Positions 44,151 to 52,710 of a stretch of 64,000 nucleotides of DNA are shown here, piece after piece; the stretch's first letter is position 1, and every line of letters starts with the position of its first letter. This DNA comes from JBBRCE01 sp038205115 (GTDB lineage: Bacteria; Planctomycetota; Planctomycetia; Pirellulales; JBBRCE01). The notes under the pieces are model-generated. The model searched no databases. It had not been told where the DNA came from and worked only from the letters and a program-made list of their open reading frames with translations. The stretch lies in contig JBBRCE010000011.1 in the NCBI GenBank assembly GCA_038205115.1, positions 1 to 64,000 of the forward strand. Reading direction: 5' to 3'. A program made the translations under genes and the position numbers.

Positions 44151-45211
44151 TACCGGGCCCTCAATTCTTGCGTCGCCATCTCCGTGCCTTGTATTCGCGC
44201 GCGAATTTTTTCGAAGGCGGTTTCTCGGCTGGTTGTGGTGTCGTCACTGAATGGCGAAAAGCCGCAGTCGTCGGTGCTGCCCAGTTGTTCGGCCGGTATG
44301 TACTTCGCGGCTTGCAACACGCGGTCGCGCACCAGTTCCGGCGACTCGATCCGCGGATCGATCGCGGAAATCACGCCGACAAAAATCCGCTGACCGGGCT
44401 TCATATTGTCGCGAATGATTTTGAGCACTCGCACCGGATCGGCTTCGTCGGCCAAAGCAATGTAAAACATGCCGACCTTCAGCTCGAAGAGACTCGGCAG
44501 CAAATCGGCGTAGTCCACATCGCCGCTGTGCGTCGAGTTGCGGTCGGCGCCCGCGCAGGTGTGTACGCCAATCCGTTGCCGCTGCTCGTCAGAAAAACGC
44601 AGCAGCGCCAGGTTGTTCAGATCGATGAAGTCGTGCAGCAACTGCCCGGTGGGATCGAGCTTGATCGCCAGCCGACCTTCCGTGAAATCGATCTGCACGC
44701 AGTGCGCGCCAAGCGCCAGACAGTTGCGGACCTCGGACTCATGTTCGTTGAGCAAGTCTCGCAAGAATTCATCGCGCGAGTAGCCATCGATTTCCTGCTC
44801 GGGATACAGCAAGCTCAACGCTGAAGGCGAAATCACCGCCTGCTTGACCGGCACCCGCGCATGCTGCAACGCAAATTTCAAAAACTCTTCGCCACGTTGC
44901 CGATACCGAAACGGTCCGCCCGTAAGCCGTGGCATGCGGCGGGTGTGGCCGGCCGCAAACGGAATTCGGAACCCATCCGGGGCCGTGTTCGTTGCGCCCT
45001 CGACGCAATACGTCAGAAAATTGTGGTACTTCCGCTGCTCGCCATCGGTGATGACAGGCGAACCGGTGGCTTCGAACTGCTGGATCGTGTCGCGAATGGA
45101 CCGATCGTAGAGTGAATCCAAATCCTCGACCGCGACGCCGTGTGTATTTGCCGCTGCGATCAAGTCGTGGGGCCGCGGTATGCTGCCGATCGGCTCAGTG
45201 GGTATGATCAT
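44150..45211 (-). CDS. cobalamin-independent methionine synthase (MetE-like), C-terminal-type
   Basis: A 353-residue protein equal to the catalytic C-terminal barrel of MetE. The ATG at 45211 has GGAG nine bases upstream and gives 'MIIPTEPIGSIPRP', the family opening. Zinc-site residues are visible: His-x-Cys in 'VHTCAGADRN' and the distal Cys in 'DDCGFSPFSDD'. The substrate region 'QIDFTEGRLAIKLD' is also present. Full-length MetE has an N-terminal half that is missing here; such short forms, sometimes called core-MetE, may use methyl donors other than folate. Its stop overlaps the hybrid kinase start, so the two are made together. Confidence 0.85.
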
Positions 45212-45362
45212 TCGCCAACGCTCCGCCAACTCAATTGCGTCCAACTCAACCCAACAGCTGGGTTGATCCGGCTCGGCAATCTTGGCCCGACGGCAGGTTA
45301 CATCTTAGTTCGCGGCGCGGCGTTTGACTACCCACCGCCGGCAAGTTCGCCACCGGCTGCTA

Positions 45363-46511
45363 TCAAGCGCCAAAGATCCGCTCATATTCGCGCTGGGCGA
45401 AACGGTCGGTCATGCCAGCCAGGTAGTCGCTCACGCTACGAGCCACGCCGACCGATTCGATTCGCGATTGAAAGCTGATTGGCATGCCTTCCGGTTGCCG
45501 CGAGAAGTGTTCGAACATGGCCCGCAGCTTTTGTTGCGCCCGCGTGCGGACCATCAAGATCTGTGGATGCCGATAAACCCGCCGAAACAAAAAGCGTTCC
45601 AACTCGGCCTTTTGCTCGACGATTTCCGGACTGGCCACAATCAACGTCCCCGCCGCGCGAACGGCGGCCAGGCTGTCGATGCCTTGCTGCCGCAACCGCA
45701 GGGCCGTCTGTTGCATCAAGTCGCCGACTTGCCAGTCGATGAGTTCGTGCAGCACCGCGTGACGCAATTCATCGCGATCCAAGTTCGCGTAACGACGGCC
45801 GACGCGCTGCGCGGCTTCGCGCCACAAGCGACATTGCAACAACTCGTCGAGCGTCAGAAGTTTCATTTCCAGCGCATCGTCGGCGTCGTGCGTGTCGTAG
45901 GCCACGCTGTCGGCCGCGTCGACGACTTGCGCTTCCAAATCAGGACGATGTTCGCGCGGTTGGCTTTTGTCGATCCGCGCCGCTTGCCCAGCCAGCACCT
46001 CCAGCGTGAGGTTCAAACCGGGAAAGTCCGGATAGCGAATTTCCAGCTCTTCCAGAATTCGCAGACCGTGTCGATTATGGCTGAATCCGCCTTCGTCGCG
46101 CAGACATTCATCAAGGGTGTCTTCGCCGGCGTGTCCAAACGGCGGATGCCCTAGGTCGTGCGCGAGCGCCAGCGCTTCGATCAAATCTTCGTTGAGCCGC
46201 AGCGCCCTGCCGAGCGATCGCGCGATGCTGGTGGCCTCCAGCGTGTGCGTGAGCCGCGTGCGATGGTAATCGCCGACATCGCCGGTAAACACCTGCGTCT
46301 TATAACTCAGCCGCCGATACGCCGCGCTGTGAATGATGCGATCGCGATCGCGAGAGAACGGCCCGCGGTACGGATGGAGCGGCTCGAAGTGTTTGCGTCC
46401 GGCCGAGTGCGCGCTGTGCACGGCGTACGGCGCAAGAATGGCGGCCTCGCGCTGGGCCACGGTTTGTAAGCAAGCATGCTCCCCTGGCGCGCCAGGATCG
46501 TCGTCAAACAA
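45363..46511 (-). CDS. dGTPase-like HD-domain triphosphohydrolase
   Basis: A 382-residue cytoplasmic enzyme of the dGTPase-like family, which hydrolyses dNTPs to nucleoside and triphosphate. The family opening 'APYAVHSAHSAGRKH' and 'YRGPFSRDRDRIIHSAAYRRL' (read in parts) are clear. The HD metal site is built from His in 'RTRLTHTLEAT', His-Asp in 'LAHDLGHPPFGHAGE' and Asp in 'VVDAADSVAYDTHD'. The start used is a TTG at 46511 with a weak GAG upstream; no ATG precedes the conserved region, so the true start is uncertain. It lies just before the restriction-modification genes, on the opposite strand. Confidence 0.88.
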   Translation of the reverse strand: MFDDDPGAPGEHACLQTVAQREAAILAPYAVHSAHSAGRKHFEPLHPYRGPFSRDRDRIIHSAAYRRLSYKTQVFTGDVGDYHRTRLTHTLEATSIARSLGRALRLNEDLIEALALAHDLGHPPFGHAGEDTLDECLRDEGGFSHNRHGLRILEELEIRYPDFPGLNLTLEVLAGQAARIDKSQPREHRPDLEAQVVDAADSVAYDTHDADDALEMKLLTLDELLQCRLWREAAQRVGRRYANLDRDELRHAVLHELIDWQVGDLMQQTALRLRQQGIDSLAAVRAAGTLIVASPEIVEQKAELERFLFRRVYRHPQILMVRTRAQQKLRAMFEHFSRQPEGMPISFQSRIESVGVARSVSDYLAGMTDRFAQREYERIFGA

Positions 46512-46667
46512 GGCAACTCAGCCGCAATTGTCTCAAGATGTTCGAAACCTTCATTGCCCATCGATTGTAGGAAATCCGTCTGCCGCTCACAACGGACGCG
46601 CCGTTTTGGTAGTGATGCGTTTGAAATTGTTTGACATTTGGGACGTGGTCTGCGACTATTTGCAGGC

Positions 46668-47354
46668 ATGGAAATCCCCTCAGATATTCTATCTCGCTAC
46701 GTCATCGAAGAGCATCGCCACGCCTGGGGCATTCTGACCGAAAGTTGCTCCGTCGAGCATCATGACATTATCCACGGTCTGCAACTATTCCGGTTGCTGC
46801 GAAGCGAGATCATCGCTCCAGGTGGACGCAAAACAAAGATCGTAGAACGGTTGGAGTCAATCTTCCACGAAAAGGGCTGGCGAGAAGAAAGTAGTCAGAT
46901 CGAGGTCAAGGTCAATGGCGTTGTTCGAGAATCGAACACGCACAAGATCGACCTTTGCAAAGGCCGAGTCGCCTGCGAAATCCAATGGAACAGCAAGGAC
47001 GGTGTTTTCTCTCGCGATCTTGCTACGTTGCGCATGCTTCACGAACTAAATGTCATCTCGCTTGGTGTTATTATTACGCGATGCGACCAATTGCAAGATC
47101 TGTTCCGGGATCTCGGCTATGGAGCCGACAACAAGCCGATTCAGCAGAAGTATGGCGCATCAACAACGCACTGGAGCAAATTAGTTCGGCGCGTTGGGAA
47201 CAACGACGCCGGAATGTGTCCGGTGTTGATGATCGGCATTGGCCGAGAGTGTTACGAGGACGATTTGCCGGAAGTTCCCATCCGACCGTTGCCATCTAGA
47301 CGCGGCCGCTTTGGCGCAACGATTGAAGAGGAAATCGAAGACGACGACGAATGA
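46668..47354 (+). CDS. BglII-family Type II restriction endonuclease
   Basis: A 228-residue protein; ATG 46668 follows GCAGG. The catalytic segment is Asp95 in 'THKIDLCKGR' and Glu104-x-Gln106 in 'ACEIQWNSKDGVFSRDL'. The nine- and two-residue spacing equals that of BglII (Asp84, Glu93, Gln95), an enzyme using Glu-x-Gln in place of Glu-x-Lys. 'EIQWNSKDGVF-RDL' is also typical of the BglII/BamHI fold group. An acidic tail ('EEEIEDDDE') ends the protein. The convergent gene is an adenine methyltransferase, so this is a restriction-modification pair. The recognition site cannot be read; related folds cut sites with a GATC core. Codon use is somewhat more AT-rich than neighbours, hinting at transfer. 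Confidence 0.82.
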   Translation: MEIPSDILSRYVIEEHRHAWGILTESCSVEHHDIIHGLQLFRLLRSEIIAPGGRKTKIVERLESIFHEKGWREESSQIEVKVNGVVRESNTHKIDLCKGRVACEIQWNSKDGVFSRDLATLRMLHELNVISLGVIITRCDQLQDLFRDLGYGADNKPIQQKYGASTTHWSKLVRRVGNNDAGMCPVLMIGIGRECYEDDLPEVPIRPLPSRRGRFGATIEEEIEDDDE

Positions 47355-47965
47355 CCATTGTACGCCTTGTAGAGCGGACGCGTGTGCAAGTAGGTGTCGA
47401 GTTCATCGCCCCACTGCGTCCAGCCCACGCGGCGTTCCCTCGCAAACAACTCCAAGAAAGGGCCAGGGCTGCACGATTCGACAATGTCGTACATTTCTTC
47501 TGGCTTACGCGAATGCTCTTGCTTGCGGGTCTTGAGGAAATTGACCTGCGTGCGGCCAGGTTGAAGCGTTCGCATTTTGCCGCGTATGCCGAATAGCACA
47601 AGCTCGGTGACGTTGCGAAAATAGAAGCCAACGCCACGGCCATCTGGTCCACCATCCTTACGGATTTTGTGCCAGACGATGTTCGATTTGTAAGTAAAGC
47701 CCCATGCCCTCATGACTTGCAAGCCCTCTTGCAGAAGCGCATTTGGCACCCATAGATACAAATGGCTCTTGTCGTCCGCGTGCGATTGGATTGGCATCGC
47801 GCAGATTTGATCCAGCGTCATGGTGCTGTACCGTTTGAGCCGTTTATGCTCGGGCGCGACTTTGCCAGTTTTGTTCTGAAATTGCCAAGGCGGATCGGCA
47901 AGGATCGTTGAATACACACCATCTAAGGCCGGCAGGCCCGGCAATAAGTTAGGTTTCGCTTTCAT
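47252..47965 (-). CDS. MT-A70 family adenine-N6 DNA methyltransferase
   Basis: A 237-residue methyltransferase. GGGAG lies six bases before the ATG. The catalytic Asp24-Pro-Pro-Trp ('ILADPPWQFQN') is followed by 'YSTMTLDQICAMPIQ', 'SHLYLWVPNALLQEGLQVM', 'GFTYKSNIVWHK' and 'LELFARERRVGWTQWGDE'; this order is that of MT-A70 enzymes, which include bacterial Type II modification enzymes. No separate target-recognition domain is present. It likely protects host DNA from the convergent BglII-family nuclease. Its last 34 codons overlap the nuclease gene by 103 bp on the other strand, encoding a Ser-rich, basic tail ('SSSSSISSS', 'APKRPRLDGNGR'). No controller gene is evident. Confidence 0.9.
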   Translation of the reverse strand: MKAKPNLLPGLPALDGVYSTILADPPWQFQNKTGKVAPEHKRLKRYSTMTLDQICAMPIQSHADDKSHLYLWVPNALLQEGLQVMRAWGFTYKSNIVWHKIRKDGGPDGRGVGFYFRNVTELVLFGIRGKMRTLQPGRTQVNFLKTRKQEHSRKPEEMYDIVESCSPGPFLELFARERRVGWTQWGDELDTYLHTRPLYKAYNGHSSSSSISSSIVAPKRPRLDGNGRMGTSGKSSS

Positions 47966-48310
47966 TGGTGACTCCCTTCAAGCAAATTCGAGAAGCTCCA
48001 CAGAGTCTCCGTGACCCGGCGGCCATTGCGGGTGAGACACGCATCCTACCAGGACGCCAGCAGAACTTGTAGTACGATATGTGCAGATCAATGGCCACTT
48101 CAAGGTCGTCGAATTTCTTCGAGAAACCTCGCGCGAATCGAGTGAATCGCTTCATGGACGTGCGGATAGTTAGTTTGTTCCGCTCAGCAAGCAGCGTGTT
48201 AGCGTGGCGGCCGGGGCGTCCCCTCGCATCGCGTCGCGGCGCTGATTACAATAGGCCAGCGATCCCTCCAGCCGACTGGCCTCCTTCACGACTAGCCCCA
48301 CACAACTTGC
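47966..48310. other. divergent intergenic region, no gene seen
   Basis: A 345-bp gap between the methyltransferase (-) and the MFS gene (+). It contains a small hairpin (TCGAATTTCTTCGA near 48117) and no open frame that looks like a controller (C) protein or other gene. Confidence 0.5.
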
Positions 48311-49879
48311 ATGAGCACCGCGGATTCGACGCTCGTCAAATTCAATCGCACTGCCTGGCTGATTTGCATCATCGCCGCGATGGGATTCCTGTTCGATACC
48401 TATGAATTGCTGATGCTGCCGTTGATCATCCGGCCGGCCATGAGCGAATTGCTGCACGTCAAGCCTAACACGCCGGAGTTCAAGGAGGCATTTGATTTTT
48501 GGTATCAGATGCTGTTCTATCTACCTGCCCTGTGCGGTGGAATTTTCGGTCTGCTCGGCGGATACCTAACGGATCGGCTCGGCCGTCGGCGCGTGCTGAC
48601 GTGGAGCATTCTGCTGTATGCCGTTTCTGCTTGCGCGGCCGGCATGAGCACCTCGATGCCGATGCTGGTGTTTTTCCGCGTGACCACGTTCATTGGCGTC
48701 TGTGTGGAATTCGTCGCGGCGGTGGCCTGGCTGGCCGAGATGTTTTCGCACCCGCATCAGCGCGAGAAGGTGCTCGGCTACACGCAGGCATTTTCGTCGT
48801 TTGGCGGTTTGATGGTGGCCTTTGTGTTCGCGCTGTGCTTGAAGCATGCGTCCGCTCTGCCGTCGATTCCATTCATCGGCGGGGTTGCCGGACTGGATAC
48901 GCATGCCGCTTGGCGATACACCTTGATTTCTGGTTTGATTCCCGCGTTGCCGCTGATTCTGATCCGGCCGTTTTTGCCGGAATCGCCCGCGTGGCAATTG
49001 AAAAAGTCGCAAGGCACGTTGCGTCGTCCGAGTGTCACCGAGTTATTCGCGCCGCAGTATCGCCGGGCCACACTGATCACAGGCTTGATGTTTGCCTGCA
49101 GTTTGGGAGTCGCATTCGGCTCAATTCAACACATCGCCACGATCGTGCCGGGGCTGGCCAAAGCGCCGGCGAAAATCGGCGACGATCCCAAGATGCCAAC
49201 CGCGTCCAAGGAAGAAGCCAAGCCGGCAGCCGAAAAAACGCCGGCAACTTCGACGGCCGACACGGCGCGGGCCGTGCAGCTTGCCAGCGACAATCCGGAT
49301 GCCAAGAAAAACGTCGACGCCGAGAAAAAGCCTGTCGCCAAGCCTGCAGGGCCGCCGCCACCCGATCCAAACCAAGTCTTGACCGCGCAAGTTCAGAAGT
49401 TCCAGGAGTTGGGCGGCTTGCTGGGCCGTTGCGCAATGGCCTTTTTGGCGACCGTCATTATTAGCCGACAGCGTTTGATTCGGTTATTTCAAATTCCCGG
49501 ATTGATCATTACTCCGCTGGTGTTTTATTTTGCGCCGGGGATGTCTCCCGAATTGTTTCAATGGGGAATGCTGTTGGTCGGTTTTATGGCGGTTGCCCAG
49601 TTGAGTTTTTGGGGCAACTATCTACCGCGCGTTTATCCGTTGCATTTGCGCGGCACCGGCGAGAGCTTTGCTGCCAACATTGGCGGCCGCATGATTGGGA
49701 CGTCAGCAGCGTTGATTACGGTGAATCTGGCTCCTCACATGCCGAAAATCGTTGGGCTGCCGGATAAATCGGTCGGATTTGCTTACGCGGCCGCCATCGT
49801 CGGCGGCTCCGTGTACTTAATTGGCTTGATTGCCAGTTTTTGGTTACCTGAGCCGCCAGAAGAACTCTCTGCCGAGTAA
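48311..49879 (+). CDS. MFS transporter with a long Ala/Lys/Pro-rich central insertion
   Basis: A 522-residue major-facilitator permease of the cytoplasmic membrane. The N-terminal half is standard, with 'GFLFDTYELLMLPLI', the loop 2-3 motif 'GGYLTDRLGRRRVL' and 'LPESPAWQL'. Between the two six-helix halves, residues about 280-362 form a hydrophilic segment rich in Ala, Lys, Pro and Asp ('KIGDDPKMPTASKEEAKPA', 'GPPPPDPNQVL'), much longer than the usual central loop. The second half has 'LRGTGESFAANIGGRMIG'. This and the next gene are related to sugar or aromatic-acid porters; the substrate is unknown. The next MFS gene follows after 6 bp. Confidence 0.88.
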   Translation: MSTADSTLVKFNRTAWLICIIAAMGFLFDTYELLMLPLIIRPAMSELLHVKPNTPEFKEAFDFWYQMLFYLPALCGGIFGLLGGYLTDRLGRRRVLTWSILLYAVSACAAGMSTSMPMLVFFRVTTFIGVCVEFVAAVAWLAEMFSHPHQREKVLGYTQAFSSFGGLMVAFVFALCLKHASALPSIPFIGGVAGLDTHAAWRYTLISGLIPALPLILIRPFLPESPAWQLKKSQGTLRRPSVTELFAPQYRRATLITGLMFACSLGVAFGSIQHIATIVPGLAKAPAKIGDDPKMPTASKEEAKPAAEKTPATSTADTARAVQLASDNPDAKKNVDAEKKPVAKPAGPPPPDPNQVLTAQVQKFQELGGLLGRCAMAFLATVIISRQRLIRLFQIPGLIITPLVFYFAPGMSPELFQWGMLLVGFMAVAQLSFWGNYLPRVYPLHLRGTGESFAANIGGRMIGTSAALITVNLAPHMPKIVGLPDKSVGFAYAAAIVGGSVYLIGLIASFWLPEPPEELSAE

Positions 49880-49885
49880 ACCGCA

Positions 49886-51202
49886 ATGCGTAATGGCTCG
49901 CCCAACACTGGCAAATGGCTGGCGCTCGCCGCGGCCATTTTGGGCTGGATGTTTGACGGCGTCGAAATCGGCCTGTTTCCGCTGGTTGCCAAACCGGCGC
50001 TGAACGAACTGATGGGCGAGGCCGAGACCAAGGCGCACTTCGTCGGCTGGTTGGCCGTAGTGACCGCCGTCTTTCTGTTGGGCGCGGCATTTGGTGGCGT
50101 GCTGTTTGGCTGGTTGGGCGATCGCATTGGCCGCGTCAAAGCCATGGTCTACAGCGTGCTGACGTATGCCATCTTTTCCGGACTATGCGGCTTTGCTCAG
50201 GCTGCCTGGCAGTTGGCCGTGCTGCGGGCGATTGCTTCGCTGGGCATGGGTGGCGAGTGGGCGCTCGGCGTGGCGCTGGTGATGGAAATTTGGCCCAGCC
50301 GCGCCCGACCGATCTTGGCCGGCTTGATCGGCGCGGCCGCGAATATTGGCTTTTTGTTGATCGCCCTGCTGGGGCTAGCGATTGCCAAAAATTCCGCGGC
50401 GCTGGGTGCGGGATTTTCCGCGATCGGTTTTTCCGAAGCGACAACCAGCTACCTACTCGGCGGCGACAAATCCGGCTGGCGGCTACTGATGTTTGCCGGC
50501 GCGCTGCCGGCGCTGCTGACGTTTGTCATTCGCATCTTCGTGCCTGAGTCGGAACGTTGGCAGCACGCCACGGCCGCTGGTCGCGACAAACCGCGGCTGG
50601 CGGAAATCTTTTCTGGTAAACTGCTGCGAAACACGCTGCTCGGCACGTTATTGAGCACCGTGGTCCTCCTGGGCACCTGGGGTTCCATACAGTGGATTCC
50701 GAGTTGGGTGGGCGAACAACTCCAACCGGGCGATCCGGCCGCCCGCGCGTGGGCGCAAATTTATTCGGCCTGTGGTGCGTCGGTTGGCAGCTTACTGGTG
50801 GCGTTTGTCGCGGTGGCCATCCCGCGCCGCTGGACGTATTTCTTATTGAGTGCTTCGTCGCTGATTGTCTGCTCGTTTCTCTTCCGCGGCAATTTCGCTT
50901 ACGGCAGCGGCTTTTTGTGGACCGTGGCGCTCGCCGGACTGACAACCGCTGGATTTTACGGTTGGTTGCCACTCTACTTGCCCGAGCTTTTCCCGACCCG
51001 CATTCGCGCCACCGGCCAAGGCTTTGCCTACAACGCCGGTCGAATTTTTGCGGCCGTCGGTACGTTGCTCAACGCTCAATTGGCGATGTCGCTCGATAAA
51101 GATTTTGCTCGTTGCGGCGCACTGACCTGTTTGATCTACGCCGTTGGGATGGTGGTGATTTGGTTTTGTCCGGAAACCAAGGGTCAACCGTTGCCGGAAT
51201 AG
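49886..51202 (+). CDS. MFS transporter
   Basis: A 438-residue permease with twelve predicted helices. Family motifs are 'GWMFDGVEIGLFPLV' in helix 1, 'GWLGDRIGRVKAM' in loop 2-3, 'GMGGEWALGVALVMEIWP' in helix 4-5, 'FVPESERWQ' after helix 6 and 'FPTRIRATGQGFAYNAGR' in loop 10-11. The pattern is that of the aromatic-acid/H+ and sugar-acid symporter branches. It starts 6 bp after the preceding transporter and is probably translated from the same message. The two are clearly different in sequence, so they may carry different substrates or form a pair. Substrate is unknown. Confidence 0.92.
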   Translation: MRNGSPNTGKWLALAAAILGWMFDGVEIGLFPLVAKPALNELMGEAETKAHFVGWLAVVTAVFLLGAAFGGVLFGWLGDRIGRVKAMVYSVLTYAIFSGLCGFAQAAWQLAVLRAIASLGMGGEWALGVALVMEIWPSRARPILAGLIGAAANIGFLLIALLGLAIAKNSAALGAGFSAIGFSEATTSYLLGGDKSGWRLLMFAGALPALLTFVIRIFVPESERWQHATAAGRDKPRLAEIFSGKLLRNTLLGTLLSTVVLLGTWGSIQWIPSWVGEQLQPGDPAARAWAQIYSACGASVGSLLVAFVAVAIPRRWTYFLLSASSLIVCSFLFRGNFAYGSGFLWTVALAGLTTAGFYGWLPLYLPELFPTRIRATGQGFAYNAGRIFAAVGTLLNAQLAMSLDKDFARCGALTCLIYAVGMVVIWFCPETKGQPLPE

Positions 51203-51347
51203 CGTGCGACTCCGCGTCGCAGGCAAGATTCCATTTCCGAGCATCTGCCCAGCGCGGCGATTCCGAAGTAGCAATCCTGCTCGAATTTGCTAATCTAAAA
51301 GCTCGCGGAAGGTGCGATTCGAATCACGCAAACGGGAGTGCGCACGA

Positions 51348-52301
51348 ATGAAAACCAGACATCTCTGTGGCCGGCAACTGTTGGTCATCACTGTCTTGAT
51401 GTGCTGCTCAAGCGCTGGCTTTGCCGCGCCGCCAAAACCCGACGTCGCGCTGGCTCCCGGTGATCACACGCGTAACATTACGGTCGACGGCCGCGAGCGA
51501 ACCTACCTGGTTCATATTCCGCCCAAGTACGATCCCAAACAATCGACCCCGCTCGTGTTAGCTCTGCACGGTGCGGCGATGAACGGCCCGATGATGGTCT
51601 GGTTTACAGGTCTCAACAAACAGTCCGACGCCGCCGGCTTTGTCGTCGTCTACCCCAGCGGCAGCGGCATTGGCCCGCTACTCACGTGGAATGCCGGCGG
51701 TTTTCGCGGTGCCATGGCCAAGCATCAGCCAGACGATGTGCTCTTCATGCGGCAATTGCTCGACGACCTCGGCGCTGTTGTGAACGTCGACGACAAACGC
51801 GTTTTCGCCACCGGCATGAGCAACGGTGGCATGATGTGTTATCGTTTGGCGGCCGAACTTTCCGACCGCATCGCCGCCATTGCGCCAGTGGCCGGCACCA
51901 TCGCCATTGATGAAAGCAAGCCGCAGCGGCCGGTGCCCGTCATTCATTTTCACGGCACCAAAGACACGTTGGTTCCGTACGATTGGAAGCAAGACCAGTC
52001 GCCGGAGTTCATGAAATTCAAAAGCGTAGACGAATCGATTCGAACCTGGGTCAAGTTGAATGGTTGCCAGGACAAGCCGGTGGATGAAACGCTTTCCAAA
52101 CCGGACGATGAGATGGTCGTCACGCGCAGCACGTATGCCGGCGGAAAAGAGGGCGCGGAGGTTGTGCTGGTCGTCATCAAAGACGGTGGCCACACCTGGC
52201 CAGGACAGCGCGCACCGCTAAAATTCCTCGGCAAATCGGCCACCAACATCTCGGCCAACCAGCTTCTCTGGGAGTTCTTTCAGCGGCATCCGATGAAGTG
52301 A
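51348..52301 (+). CDS. exported polyhydroxybutyrate-depolymerase-like / feruloyl-esterase-like hydrolase
   Basis: A 317-residue alpha/beta hydrolase. ATG 51348 has GGGAG upstream and starts a signal peptide ('LLVITVLMCCSSAGFAAPP'). The nucleophile is Ser158 in 'ATGMSNGGMMCYRLA', the acid Asp is in 'HGTKDTLVPYD' and the His is in 'IKDGGHTWPGQ'. The oxyanion region is 'PLVLALHGAAMNG'. This arrangement is shared by the LpqC family of polyhydroxybutyrate depolymerases and by secreted feruloyl and acetyl-xylan esterases, so an action on plant- or algal-polysaccharide esters is equally possible. It follows the MFS genes after 145 bp and may be linked to them. Confidence 0.88.
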   Translation: MKTRHLCGRQLLVITVLMCCSSAGFAAPPKPDVALAPGDHTRNITVDGRERTYLVHIPPKYDPKQSTPLVLALHGAAMNGPMMVWFTGLNKQSDAAGFVVVYPSGSGIGPLLTWNAGGFRGAMAKHQPDDVLFMRQLLDDLGAVVNVDDKRVFATGMSNGGMMCYRLAAELSDRIAAIAPVAGTIAIDESKPQRPVPVIHFHGTKDTLVPYDWKQDQSPEFMKFKSVDESIRTWVKLNGCQDKPVDETLSKPDDEMVVTRSTYAGGKEGAEVVLVVIKDGGHTWPGQRAPLKFLGKSATNISANQLLWEFFQRHPMK

Positions 52302-52710
52302 CCGAAGGGTCACGGATGTCGGCCTCTGCCGTGCGTGTTCATAAATCGCCGACGTTTTGCAAAAATCGCTGCAGGTTTTCTCGCGATGTCGGGTAGAATG
52401 TGGCCGTCTGGCAATCTTGCACGGCAAACCCACCTGCAAAGTAGCGCCAATGCCAAGCGTTTTCGTCGGAACATTCGCGCTTGGGAATGTCCGATACCGT
52501 ACCGTTCGCTGCCGTGCGTTCGGTTGGAAGATGATTGATTCGCACCAACTCTCAGCAGGCATCGACACCGGAATCTTTCTGTGTGCCGGTCGGCGAATGA
52601 TCGGTGCGTTTGCTTGCAGTCATGCCGTCGTTGCTTTTTCAAAACTCAAGTCCGCTGCCCACTGTCCGATCGCGGCAAATTTGCCGCCAGAATGTGAAGG
52701 ATTGAACGAA

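Noticed and set aside
51309..51330. GATTCGAATC resembling a tRNA T-arm
   Set aside because: No flanking stem of five pairs and no acceptor or anticodon arm could be drawn around it.
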